This document shows positions 56,316 to 64,000 of a stretch of DNA of 64,000 nt, in pieces. Positions within the stretch are counted from its first letter, which is position 1. Each line of letters starts with the position of its first letter. The stretch is from Fibrobacterota bacterium (GTDB taxonomy: Bacteria > Fibrobacterota > Chitinivibrionia > Chitinivibrionales > FEN-1185). Under the pieces are notes generated by a model that was given only the letters and a program-made list of their open reading frames with translations, did not search any database and had not been told where the DNA came from. The stretch is taken from the NCBI GenBank assembly GCA_003165595.1, contig PLWQ01000040.1:62001-126000 (forward strand), written 5' to 3'. Both the position numbers and the translations under genes were made by a program.

Positions 56316-56815
56316 TGAGACACTTTCTGTTGAGGGATTTCCTTTTTTGCAAAGAAGTTTATGGAAAGCAGGCTCATGCCGAACACAACGAGCGACAGCG
56401 GCCAGAGCCGAAGAGATACCGAGAACACGAGCCAGAGCGCTCCGAACAAGGCCACGAATAGTATCGAAATGTAGAGAAAAATTCTGTTACGGGTAAGGAT
56501 GGTTGTAACGAGAAAGCATACACCCACAATGCCGAGAAACAGCGGCCACAGGCGTGCCATGTGAGTCCAGGAAGTAAAATTGAGATAGTAAAAGAAGAGA
56601 CCCAATTGAAGCAGGAACGTCCCGAGCCAGACAAGGGCGACATCGCCCCGTTTGCTTTGGAAGTACAGCAGGGTGAATCCTGTTCCCACCAACAGGATAA
56701 AGAGCGGCCAGTGGGAGCTGATTCCCGAAACAATGTTGAAGTTTTCAAGAGTGAGAACCGCTCCTGCTATTATGAAGAGAACCGAGATCGTAGTGAGTGA
56801 CGTGTGGGTTTTCAT
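56312..56815 (-). CDS. Small LiaF/DUF5668-like membrane protein
   Basis: A 167-aa protein with six hydrophobic helices in three pairs (ISVLFIIAGAVLTLENF, WPLFILLVGTGFTLLYF, VALVWLGTFLLQLGLFFYYL, LWPLFLGIVGVCFLV). The recurring WPL motifs are typical of LiaI-LiaF-like membrane domains. Start at 56815 gives MKTHTSLTTISVLF after AGGGGG; longer frames upstream have no similarity. It is translationally coupled to the radical SAM gene. Role unknown; related domains occur in envelope-stress sensing. Confidence 0.75.
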   Translation of the reverse strand: MKTHTSLTTISVLFIIAGAVLTLENFNIVSGISSHWPLFILLVGTGFTLLYFQSKRGDVALVWLGTFLLQLGLFFYYLNFTSWTHMARLWPLFLGIVGVCFLVTTILTRNRIFLYISILFVALFGALWLVFSVSLRLWPLSLVVFGMSLLSINFFAKKEIPQQKVSQ

Positions 56816-57245
56816 GTCGCGCGGAGAAGCCCCCTGCCAATCGGGCGATACGGCTCGATTGCAATATACTCCTTTGCTCGAAAGGAAAGTCGAAAATCCA
56901 GATGAATCCCACAGCGAGCGCATTGCAGACTGCTCACCGGTGCGCATCCGGTCGTAATCGCGCGCTCCCCGCAGGTTCGCTGTCGCGTCTACTCCCGTAG
57001 TGTTGTTTACAGTCTTAGTCATGGTGCGGCGGGGTTTTTCAATGGCCGGCACGTGAGCCCCGCGACCCGTAACAGTACGGATTGTTGACCGGTGAATTTC
57101 TCAAGAAAACGAGAGCGGGGCGAGGCGTTGCAAGAAAATGGTTGTTTCGCAATCATGAGTAACCTATCTTCTTTATAGCATGCCGTGAGCATGCAAACAC
57201 GACTTCATTGCCCGGTATCCTTTTCTGTTGAAGAAAGGAGCGATC

Positions 57246-58817
57246 ATGGCGCCCAAAATTCTAGGCCGCATAGGAGGCCTGATTGCAGTTCTCGGAAGCA
57301 TTGCAGTGTCCTTTGCCGCACAGCCGGCCGCCAGCGACGAAGGCCCGAATCCGACGATTTCCGTCAATGGAACGCGGGGCCTTGTGTACACGCAATCTGC
57401 CGAAACCATGGGCCAGGGCAGGCTGTCATTTTCCATTGAGGGAAACTGGTATAAACAGGCGACCGGATATCCGCTTACCCCGAACTCCGGCTCGAGCATT
57501 ATTGCCGGAACCGGTGCGTTTTCTTTTGGCATCAATCCCTGGTTCGACGTTTTTGCGCTCGGAAGCGGGTTCGGCTCCGTCAATTACAACGAAAGCCCCG
57601 CGGCCGGTGTCGGTTCGGTGCAGGCTGGCATTATGGGCGCTCTGCCTCTGCCGGAGAGCTCACCGTTCCACGTCGCCGCCCAGGTTTCCATCATCGGCGG
57701 GACTTCCGCCAACCAGCTTGACTCGAACAAGGCCGACGGCTACGATTTCTTTGAGACGCGCACGGGCTACGATTTTGTGGGCAAGGTGCTGGAATCGCTC
57801 GTGTTCGGCACTGAGGCGCAGTCTTTTAAAATTCACCTCAACGAAGGCGCGGTGTACTCGCTGCAAAAGAACATGGATCCGCTGCTTCTTCTCGGGCTGG
57901 GGCTGCAGGGAAACGTTCACCCGGCGATTGCCCTGGGGCTCGAGATGAATTCCCGCACTTTCTTCGACAATGTGGCATTCAAAACCGATCCGCTATGGGT
58001 GACTCCGTCAATTATGTTCCGCACGCCATATTTCATGAATTTTCTTCTCGGCGCAGACATCGCCGCTTCACAAGCAAGAAGCTCCGACGCTCTGCGCAGC
58101 CTGGAACAGTACCGGATCTTCGCCGGCATGGACTTCACCTTCGACCTGCTCGCCGGCAAGAGAATGGCCGAGCGCGAGGCAAAGGCCGAGGCGGACAAGA
58201 GGACGGTGATCGAAAGAGACGCCCATCAGAAGAAAGAGGCTCGGCTCAAGGCTATTGCCGACAGCCTTGCCCAGAAGGTGAAGGCCGATTCCGTGGCGGC
58301 ATCGCAGCAGCGAGATGCCGAGAAGCATCGCGCAGATTCGCTCGCCCAGAAAGCCAGGCAGGATTCCATCACGCTTGCCGAGACCAGGCAGCGGCTGCAG
58401 GAGGAGATGTCGAAACGATCGGATGTTGAAAAGAAGCTGCTGTCCACCGGCCTGCTCATTCTCGACGCCGTGTACTTTGAGAGCGGCAAGACCGAGATAT
58501 CCATCAACTCCAAGCCGTATCTAAACATCATCGGCAAGATGCTGCTCAAGTATCCCAAACTCCAGCTTGAGGTAGGCGGCCACACCGACAACATAGGCGG
58601 CTACGAGGCGAATAAGCGGCTTAGTTTTGCGCGCGCCGAATCGGTGCGTCAATACCTCGTGAGCGTGGCTCCCGACCTTGCAACACACCTCAGCTCCAAC
58701 GGCTACGGTCCGGACGTTCCGAAGGCCGACAACCGCACTGCCGCGGGGCGAAAGGTAAACAGAAGGGTGGAGCTGCAGGTGATGAACAAGGACGTGCTTA
58801 AAGAATATAATCCGTAG
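57246..58817 (+). CDS. OmpA-family outer-membrane protein
   Basis: A 523-aa exported protein. ATG at 57246 follows GAAAGGAG; the in-frame ATG at 57228 would place that site inside the gene. The signal peptide ends SFAAQ. Residues 30-290 are a predicted beta barrel (AETMGQGRLSFSIEGNWYK to FAGMDFTFDLLAG). Residues 295-390 are an Ala/Lys/Asp-rich helical spacer. The C-terminal OmpA/Pal domain has VYFESGKTEI, GGHTDNIGGYEANKRLSFAR and NRRVEL, and should bind peptidoglycan. It links the outer membrane to the wall. A terminator follows. Confidence 0.9.
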   Translation: MAPKILGRIGGLIAVLGSIAVSFAAQPAASDEGPNPTISVNGTRGLVYTQSAETMGQGRLSFSIEGNWYKQATGYPLTPNSGSSIIAGTGAFSFGINPWFDVFALGSGFGSVNYNESPAAGVGSVQAGIMGALPLPESSPFHVAAQVSIIGGTSANQLDSNKADGYDFFETRTGYDFVGKVLESLVFGTEAQSFKIHLNEGAVYSLQKNMDPLLLLGLGLQGNVHPAIALGLEMNSRTFFDNVAFKTDPLWVTPSIMFRTPYFMNFLLGADIAASQARSSDALRSLEQYRIFAGMDFTFDLLAGKRMAEREAKAEADKRTVIERDAHQKKEARLKAIADSLAQKVKADSVAASQQRDAEKHRADSLAQKARQDSITLAETRQRLQEEMSKRSDVEKKLLSTGLLILDAVYFESGKTEISINSKPYLNIIGKMLLKYPKLQLEVGGHTDNIGGYEANKRLSFARAESVRQYLVSVAPDLATHLSSNGYGPDVPKADNRTAAGRKVNRRVELQVMNKDVLKEYNP

Positions 58818-58847
58818 AAGGTTCCGTTTCGTAGGTTGACTGAGGAG

Positions 58848-58882
58848 AAAGCCTCTGCCCGCCAAGGGCGGGGGCTTTTTTT
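58848..58882 (+). terminator. Intrinsic terminator after the OmpA-family gene
   Basis: AAAGCC-TCT-GCCCGCC pairs with GGCGGG-GGCTTT around an AAG loop, followed by a T tract, between the OmpA-family and nitroreductase genes. Confidence 0.85.
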
Positions 58883-58917
58883 ACGCGAAGCCCTATACCC
58901 GTCAAAGGAGATGCACC

Positions 58918-59742
58918 ATGTCCTCCATGATCGACTGCATGAAGCGCCGCGTGTCGGTGCGGACCTACGATCCCGCGCCCCTGTCTTCGGACCAGAACGC
59001 CACGATCGCAAAAATCCTGAAAAGCAACAGCCTCGGCCCGTTTGGAACCCAGGTGCGGCTGGAACTTGTCGATTTCGCCGGAGCCGACAAAGCCGAGGCC
59101 AAAAAGTACGGTACCTACGGATTCATCCGGGGCGCGCACTGTTTTATTGCGGGCGCAGTGGCCGACGGGCCTCACGCGCTCCTCGACTTCGGGTATTGTT
59201 TCGAGAAGACCGTTCTTGAATTGACAGATGTGAATTTCGGGACATGCTGGATGGCCCTCACCTACAACGAGAAGGGCTTCCTGGAAAGGATGAACCCGGG
59301 ACCCGGCGAGGCGCTGGTCGCGGTCTCACCGGTCGGGGTTCCCTCGAAGGAATGGTCGGTGCTCGATCGGCTCGTCAAGGCCCTCGCCAGACCCCGCAAC
59401 CGGAAACCGTGGGACCGGCTGTTCTTCGAGACCGCTATGGGGATGCCGCTTTCACCCGACAAGGCGGGCTCGTACGGTGCCGCGCTTGAATGCGTGCGCC
59501 TCGCGCCGTCGGGGGCCAACTATCAACCGTGGCGGATTGTAAAGGCATCTTCGGCGAACGTATTTCATTTCTTCACGATAAGAAAGGGCGCCAGAACATC
59601 CGGCGAACTCCATGCGGGCATTGCGATGTGCAACTTCGGGCTGGCGGCTTCGGAACTGGGGCTTGCGGGAACATGGAATGTGCTGGGTGACGTGGCCTGC
59701 CCGGAACATTTGGACTATTGCGTGAGTTGGATGGGCGAGTAA
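58918..59742 (+). CDS. Nitroreductase-family flavoprotein (TM1586 type)
   Basis: A 274-aa protein. The N-terminus MIDCMKRRVSVRTYDPAPLS carries the RRSxRxY-type FMN phosphate motif. The fold appears to be duplicated within one chain: a second half has LECVRLAPSGANYQPWRIV, the FMN-contact loop of the family. This double-domain form matches TM1586-like nitroreductases, which bind FMN and NAD(P)H. Substrate unknown. Start is set by AAAGGAGATGCACC. It is monocistronic between terminators. Confidence 0.88.
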   Translation: MSSMIDCMKRRVSVRTYDPAPLSSDQNATIAKILKSNSLGPFGTQVRLELVDFAGADKAEAKKYGTYGFIRGAHCFIAGAVADGPHALLDFGYCFEKTVLELTDVNFGTCWMALTYNEKGFLERMNPGPGEALVAVSPVGVPSKEWSVLDRLVKALARPRNRKPWDRLFFETAMGMPLSPDKAGSYGAALECVRLAPSGANYQPWRIVKASSANVFHFFTIRKGARTSGELHAGIAMCNFGLAASELGLAGTWNVLGDVACPEHLDYCVSWMGE

Positions 59743-59838
59743 CCATCGCCCCGTAAGGACAGTGCACGTAGGAGGCGGCATGGGGCAGCAGTTGCGGCAG
59801 GCGCGCACTGCGACCCGCGCGCCGCCTTCTGCCTTGTG

Positions 59839-60420
59839 TCAGTTGATCTCGGGGACCAGCGACCAGCCGTCGTCGGTGCATTTCCCGGTCTTGCCCGTGT
59901 CGCAGGTGAAACGGTAGTGGAGCACGATGCGGCCGCCGGCCGGGGCGTTGATGGCCTTTACCGTGTTCTTCATCTGCTTGAGCTTGGCCTCCATCACGCC
60001 GATGCCGTAAAAGAAGTTCTTATTCTCGTTTGTCATAATGCGCCGGTTAATCTTCTTCTCGTAGTCGTCGATTTCGGCAAGGGAAAACAGGCTCACCTTG
60101 TGCAGCCCCGGGGAAATGGACACCACGTTGCGCTTGGACACCGGGCTCATTTCAACGTCGTCGACGAACACGCGCATGTCCTTCTCCTTGCCGTCGATCA
60201 CTGCGGAATCGATGACCACCACCAGGCTGCACAGGCGCACGGCGTTCTTCTGCGTCTCCTCGATGCAGAACTTTTCCTTGAGCATAAAGTAGTCGAATTC
60301 GCGCTGGCTCATGGCGTCGAGCGGTTTCTTCCTGAGTTCCAGATACCGCGGGTCGTCACATGGAGATTGACAATAGGCAATTGCCGAAAGTGTGAGGATT
60401 AGGAAGACAACGGATCTCAT
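59839..60420 (-). CDS. Secreted hypothetical protein
   Basis: A 193-aa exported protein with no recognised domain. The signal peptide MRSVVFLILTLSAIAYCQ is clear, with a cysteine near the cut site but no good lipobox. The mature part has four further cysteines that could form disulfides, a beta-rich centre (VVVIDSAVIDGKEKDMRVFVDDVEM, SISPGLHKVSLFS) resembling PEGA-like strands, and ends GWSLVPEIN. It converges on the nitroreductase gene; a GGAGGCGGC/GCCGCCTTC inverted repeat lies between them. Confidence 0.65.
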   Translation of the reverse strand: MRSVVFLILTLSAIAYCQSPCDDPRYLELRKKPLDAMSQREFDYFMLKEKFCIEETQKNAVRLCSLVVVIDSAVIDGKEKDMRVFVDDVEMSPVSKRNVVSISPGLHKVSLFSLAEIDDYEKKINRRIMTNENKNFFYGIGVMEAKLKQMKNTVKAINAPAGGRIVLHYRFTCDTGKTGKCTDDGWSLVPEIN

Positions 60421-60724
60421 GGATGCTCCTTTCGGGACGCAGTGACGGGGCGCGATTTCACAAAATAACTAATCGTCCGATGGATGGCACGCAGAAATCC
60501 TGCGCGGCAGCCGTAAATCGACACCCCCAATATGATTCCCGGCGGCGCGGCGGGATGTGACGGCCGTCACACGGACACGAAGAGGAGAAAATGGGACGAG
60601 CGGAAGAGTGTTTCTGCGGCGATGCTTGGAAATGCTGCGGGGGAATCCACGTGTCAATCGTCGTTAGACACTGTTTTTACGGGAATGACGGCGTTGAGGC
60701 ATGCAGGCGTTATGAGAACGTTCC
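60421..60724. other. Intergenic region, no gene seen
   Basis: About 300 nt between two minus-strand secreted-protein genes. The only structure noted is a GTGTC/GACAC stem followed by TGTTTTT at about 60650-60678. This orientation does not serve the flanking genes. Confidence 0.4.
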
Positions 60725-61642
60725 CTAGAATGCCCGCAGCACCGACTGCAATTTCGCTTCTGTGAATACCTGAATGTCGATGCCCGAGCGAACGGCCACG
60801 GTAAAGCGGATTTTTCTGCCCGCATCACTGCGTCCGGAGGGTTTTTCGCCGCGGCTTTTGAGCAGATCCCCGAGGGTACGGTCGAATACCACGAATGCCG
60901 CGAAGTCGCCGTCCCTGCCGTACACCCAGCTGCGTCTGAAGCAGCGGATCGAAAGGGCGCGGTATCGCGCGAGATCGTTCCTGCCGGCTATGGAATCGTA
61001 AACGCCGTTTATCCTCCGGCCGATGTAATCCATAAGCGGCGACTTTGTGTCGTTGAGGTCCACGCAAACCGTGCAGTCGGCCGCGTCGGTACGGTCGCCG
61101 AACTCGCGAAGCAGAATGACGTCCGAGGGCGACTGACGGGTGACTTCCGGCGCGGAAAGCAGCCCGTTTTGCCGGTTTCCGCCGCCGAGGCCCGGGAAAA
61201 CCAGTTTGTAGGGTTTCCTGTACGTAAACGCCGCACCGTACTGGAACGCAGGATACGGCGCGACCGTGGCGGCGGTTACCCGCCACGAAATGCGATCGGG
61301 GAACACCGAATCGGTTTGTGCGCCGGAAGTTGGGTCTTGCAGGAAGGCCACACTGGAGTCTGCCGCGCGGGGCACAAATGCCCGGAATACCCGGTGTGAA
61401 TAGTCGGAGAGAAACCGCGGATCGTCGAACCCGGCGCGCCTGAGGCTGTCCAGGACCCGGATGCCCTCAAAGACTCTTCCGGCGTCCATGAGCCTGCCGC
61501 CCTGCAGCCAGGCGGTGTCCGCCTCCGCCGCGACATCGGCCGCGCAGGGCCGGCACAAGAACACACAGAACAACAGCAGAACGCGCGTAATGCCACGACG
61601 TGTGCCGGCAAGCGGCGTTGCATGCTGCGTGGTACAGTGCAC
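60725..61642 (-). CDS. Secreted hypothetical protein
   Basis: A 305-aa exported protein, not recognised. The N-terminus has a signal peptide core GITRVLLLFCVFLCRPCAADV; the true start may be one of the codons just before it. Residues 40-75 resemble a helical repeat (ADTAWLQGGRLMDAGRVFEGIRVLDSL). The C-terminal part is mixed alpha/beta (FAAFVVFDRTLGDLLKSRGEK, RKIRFTVAVRSGIDIQVFTEAKL). It lies 13 nt downstream of the OrfA-like gene on the same strand; a link is not established. Confidence 0.6.
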   Translation of the reverse strand: MHCTTQHATPLAGTRRGITRVLLLFCVFLCRPCAADVAAEADTAWLQGGRLMDAGRVFEGIRVLDSLRRAGFDDPRFLSDYSHRVFRAFVPRAADSSVAFLQDPTSGAQTDSVFPDRISWRVTAATVAPYPAFQYGAAFTYRKPYKLVFPGLGGGNRQNGLLSAPEVTRQSPSDVILLREFGDRTDAADCTVCVDLNDTKSPLMDYIGRRINGVYDSIAGRNDLARYRALSIRCFRRSWVYGRDGDFAAFVVFDRTLGDLLKSRGEKPSGRSDAGRKIRFTVAVRSGIDIQVFTEAKLQSVLRAF

Positions 61643-61655
61643 GTGAGCCTATCCT

Positions 61656-61964
61656 TTACAAAGAGTATCTTGCGCCGAGGGTTTTCTTGACGATGTTTCG
61701 CAAGTCATCGACGGTTTGCTTGATCGAATCAACGTCTCTTCTGAGGGAGGTGATTTCGGCGTGCTGCGACCCGCCGTGTTCCGCGTCGTCGGGGGGGCAC
61801 GTAAACTCATGGGCGAACTTCTTTTTCCATTTATGAAGATTGCTCTGTTCAATCCCGATGTCGGCGGCCACGGCGGTCACCGGCTTGCCGCTTTCGAGAA
61901 GCGTTTTTACCGCCGCGCGCTTGAAATCGTCGTCGTAGTGGCGTCTGGAAATCGGTTCCGGCAT
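61656..61964 (-). CDS. Orphan IS3-type OrfA-like HTH protein
   Basis: A 102-aa protein. Start at 61964 gives MPEPISRRHYDDDFKRAAVKTLL. Residues 8-48 match the IS3/IS911 OrfA helix-turn-helix (GKPVTAVAADIGIEQSNLHKWKKKF), and residues 65-100 form a leucine-zipper-like helix (ITSLRRDVDSIKQTVDDLRNIV). No OrfB or DDE transposase frame follows, and no terminal inverted repeats were found. It is either a remnant of an insertion sequence or a captured DNA-binding protein. Confidence 0.75.
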   Translation of the reverse strand: MPEPISRRHYDDDFKRAAVKTLLESGKPVTAVAADIGIEQSNLHKWKKKFAHEFTCPPDDAEHGGSQHAEITSLRRDVDSIKQTVDDLRNIVKKTLGARYSL

Positions 61965-62075
61965 TCGAGTGCTCCTGAAATCCTCCAAGGAAACCGGGCA
62001 AACTGCAACCAAGACATTAGACGATTTTGGGCCGGACGATGTTACCGTGAAACGCGTGAAATACATCCAAGAGGG

Positions 62076-62264
62076 TTATAACCACGGCCCGGGAACCAGC
62101 GGGCCGTCCACCCAAGTCGTGACATTCACGTGCTGCAAAGGAGCGACGTCGATGGTCGTGAAGATCGAATGGCCGCCGGCATTGTTCCACCCGAAAATAG
62201 TTGGGGCCGGAAGAGTCATGCCGCCAAACCAATGGGTCGCGATGGTTTTGCCTGTTGTGGCCAT
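62076..62264 (-). CDS. Possible 62-aa small protein
   Basis: An open frame starting MATTGKTIATHWFGGM and ending VDGPLVPGPWL. Its composition (Trp, Phe, Thr, Gly, Pro, few runs) looks more protein-like than chance, and it precedes the OrfA gene on the same strand. It lacks a good ribosome site and has no known relative in my reading. Confidence 0.3.
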   Translation of the reverse strand: MATTGKTIATHWFGGMTLPAPTIFGWNNAGGHSIFTTIDVAPLQHVNVTTWVDGPLVPGPWL

Positions 62265-62437
62265 ATACTACTTCAACTTCGGCCGGAAGGAATCTGTTTC
62301 ATGTTCTTCCCGGTGAGCATTGTTGTGACTCGATCGCGAAACATCCCGCGACAACGCGGCAACCATTATTTACTCCTGCGACATTCCCCGAAGCACGATC
62401 TTTTCATGGCAATCCGCGCGCACCCGGTGTACAATAC

Positions 62438-62473
62438 ATGAGGATGTCTTAGCGGCCGCTGCGACATCCTCAT
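62438..62473. promoter_or_regulatory. Nested palindrome upstream of parA-like gene
   Basis: ATGAGGATGTC (62438-62448) and GACATCCTCAT (62463-62473) form an 11-bp perfect inverted repeat. Between them lies a second palindrome, AGCGGCCGCT (62451-62460). The element ends 18 nt before the GTG start of the ParA-family gene. It could be an operator, a centromere-like site or an RNA hairpin covering translation initiation. Confidence 0.65.
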
Positions 62474-62491
62474 CACTCGAAAACCCTGCCG

Positions 62492-63478
62492 GTGGTCGTC
62501 GTGAAGATCGTATCGGTGCTCAACTACAAGGGTGGCGTGGGCAAGACCACGCTGTCCGCGTGCGCCGGTCAGGCGCTTGCGCTCACCGGCTACCGGGTAC
62601 TCGCCATCGATAATGATCCGCAGCACAACCTCACGGCAATGCTGGGTGCCGGCCTTCACAAGCCGACCATCCGGGACGTTTACCACGCAACATCCATCGG
62701 CCTCGCGTCGCAGCAGTTACTCAAATCGGCCAGGAAAACGAACGTGGCGAATCTCCATGTGGTTCCCTCGACCGGCGAGCTCTGCGCAAACGACATCAAA
62801 GACCCGCTGGTGCTCCAGAAGTGCTTCGCATATTCGCGGCTGGAAAGGTTCTACGATTACGCAATCATCGACAACAGCCCGGGCATGGACATCCTGCAAG
62901 AGGCGGCCATTCACGCCTCAAACGAGATATTTGTCCCTACCGAACTGTCGCAATTCGCGCTCGACGGCATCAGCGAGATGCAAGACCTGCTGTCGCGGCG
63001 TTTCGGCGACGAGCACGTCCTGTCCAAAATCATCCCGAATTTCTACCGCAGCGTCAAGGCACACGACACCTTTATTCGTGCGTTTACGGAACGGTTTCCC
63101 GGTAAGGTGACCGCAACGTGGATCCCGTTCGACAGCGTCTTCGACACGCTGGTAAAGGAAAAGAAGATCCTGTTTGTACACCGGCTCAGTTCGCGGGCCG
63201 CGGCATTTTATCTCAAGCTCGTGCACGAGCTGTTCAACCTGGACGAGCAAACGACATGGAACATGGTGATGAGCAGGCGCAAGGAGCGGCTCACCAGCGA
63301 AGCCACCCAGCGGCTTGTGAAGCTACGGCAGGATGCGAAGGACCTGTCGGCTGCGGCGAATCGCCCGCCGCTGGAAGCGCCGCCGCAGCCGGACCTTCCA
63401 GAGCCGCGGGAAATTACCCCCGACGTTGATTCGGCCCCTGTCCCGAACGGCACGATGACACCGCTTGAACCTGTTTGA
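62492..63478 (+). CDS. Orphan ParA-family ATPase
   Basis: A 328-aa ParA/Soj-type protein. The deviant Walker A is YKGGVGKTT (12-20), Walker A' is IDNDPQHNL and Walker B is YAIIDNSPG. The helix after TELSQFALDGI and the C-terminal domain to about 255 fit the family. The last 70 residues are a disordered Pro/Glu-rich tail (APPQPDLPEPREI) not usual in Soj. GTG at 62492 is the first start after the nested palindrome; no clear ribosome site precedes it. No ParB lies downstream in view, so it may belong to a mobile or plasmid-derived segment. Confidence 0.85.
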   Translation: MVVVKIVSVLNYKGGVGKTTLSACAGQALALTGYRVLAIDNDPQHNLTAMLGAGLHKPTIRDVYHATSIGLASQQLLKSARKTNVANLHVVPSTGELCANDIKDPLVLQKCFAYSRLERFYDYAIIDNSPGMDILQEAAIHASNEIFVPTELSQFALDGISEMQDLLSRRFGDEHVLSKIIPNFYRSVKAHDTFIRAFTERFPGKVTATWIPFDSVFDTLVKEKKILFVHRLSSRAAAFYLKLVHELFNLDEQTTWNMVMSRRKERLTSEATQRLVKLRQDAKDLSAAANRPPLEAPPQPDLPEPREITPDVDSAPVPNGTMTPLEPV

Positions 63479-63751
63479 TCGGTGCTGGGGACTCATCGGC
63501 CTAAGGTATCTACGGAACGGCCTGTGCTGTTGGCATCGGCATAGCCACAAATCTTGTTCGCTGATAAGCTCTAAGTTGTTCACTGGGGTGAACACGATGA
63601 TTTCCCGATCCCTGGAAAAGGCCTTGCATCGTAAGTTCGGATTAACGCACGATGATTTACCCAAGACACCACGACAAAGGTATCCCGGAAGATGATCTCG
63701 CCCTGGTGAAGATCACAATTTTGACCTAAATCGAAAAGGACCACTTAACAA

Positions 63752-63892
63752 GTGATTATCGCCTTTTCCCGGATTGAGGCGGGGTGGCATGTGATACAGA
63801 TGGACGCCACGATTGGAAGCGGCGTCCGCTTCGTGCCTGTGGCGGTGGACGGAATTGCCGGGCAGGTTAAGCCGATGGTGCTGATGCGGTAG
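63752..63892 (+). CDS. Possible 46-aa small protein
   Basis: GTG-initiated frame (IIAFSRIEAGWHVIQMD to VKPMVLMR) preceded by AAAAGGA 10 nt upstream. It could be a gene remnant; no family recognised. The stretches 63479-63751 and 63893-64000 show nothing else I can support. Confidence 0.25.
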   Translation: MIIAFSRIEAGWHVIQMDATIGSGVRFVPVAVDGIAGQVKPMVLMR

Positions 63893-64000
63893 GAATGTGC
63901 GATTTCCGGTCCAAACTTTGGGGCTCTGCTCCGGCAATCCGGCACGGGGCCCTTTCTCTTTCCGGCAGCTAGTTTGCCCGTCTCCCCAGAAACTCCCACG

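Noticed and set aside
61656-61964. Complete IS3 element
   Set aside because: No OrfB, no DDE motif and no terminal inverted repeats or target duplication were seen.

Overview
This 64 kb window comes from a Gram-negative chromosome. Outer-membrane traits are lpxB, heptosyltransferase-type GT9 enzymes, lgt, a LolA-like protein, an OmpA-family protein and PorV/PorQ-like barrels. Most of it is GC-rich and tightly packed. A GH16 enzyme with a type A (type IX secretion-like) sorting tail, an FlgD-like C-terminal domain and two PorV-like proteins point to an FCB-group bacterium, possibly Fibrobacterota/Chitinispirillia-like. That placement is inference; no rRNA is present.

Layout. 1-5.7 kb: partial sugar-nucleotide epimerase, polysaccharide deacetylase, tRNA-Ser(UGA), small secreted proteins, and two genes whose products begin MDISQ and which both have sigma-28-like promoters. 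6.1-8.3 kb: a sulfur-carrier operon (ThiS-like protein with a C-terminal extension, E1-like adenylyltransferase, JAMM protease, DsrE-like, TusA-like). 9-16.5 kb: elongation and envelope operon mreB-mreC-mreD-PBP2-rodA, then lgt and comF. 16.7-24.5 kb: ThiD2-like protein, ftsK, LolA-like, propeller/FlgD-tail protein and two PorV-like barrels, all on the minus strand. 24.7-26.5 kb: queD-queE-queC. 26.6-38.7 kb: secreted protein, GAF-GGDEF cyclase, GT9-like protein, L,D-transpeptidase coupled to a giant coiled coil, bifunctional Rel, PATAN protein and prs. 39-44.5 kb: GH16 enzyme and a more AT-rich pair (CxxCH propeller plus DUF6057-like membrane protein) that looks acquired. 44.8-53.8 kb: RluA-type synthase, transmembrane Ser/Thr kinase, PHP protein, mannose-1-phosphate guanylyltransferase, lpxB and a DUF362 ferredoxin-like protein. 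53.9-59.7 kb: heptosyltransferase, B12-binding radical SAM, membrane protein, OmpA-family protein and nitroreductase. 59.8-64 kb: accessory end with unknown secreted proteins, an orphan IS3-type OrfA and an orphan ParA behind a nested palindrome.

The most unusual content is non-coding. Two families of hairpin-rich intergenic elements recur. R2 has three tandem stem-loops (10745-10919 and 46231-46382); its stems differ in sequence between copies while architecture and short linkers are kept. R1 (45926-46073 and 49208-49286, perhaps a degenerate copy near 5784-5890) is a GC-rich element. Copies of R2 and R1 directly flank the Ser/Thr kinase gene. The second notable signal is the pair of MDISQ genes, whose promoters match sigma-28 with identical 12-nt spacers, suggesting a small flagellar-type regulon of exported proteins.
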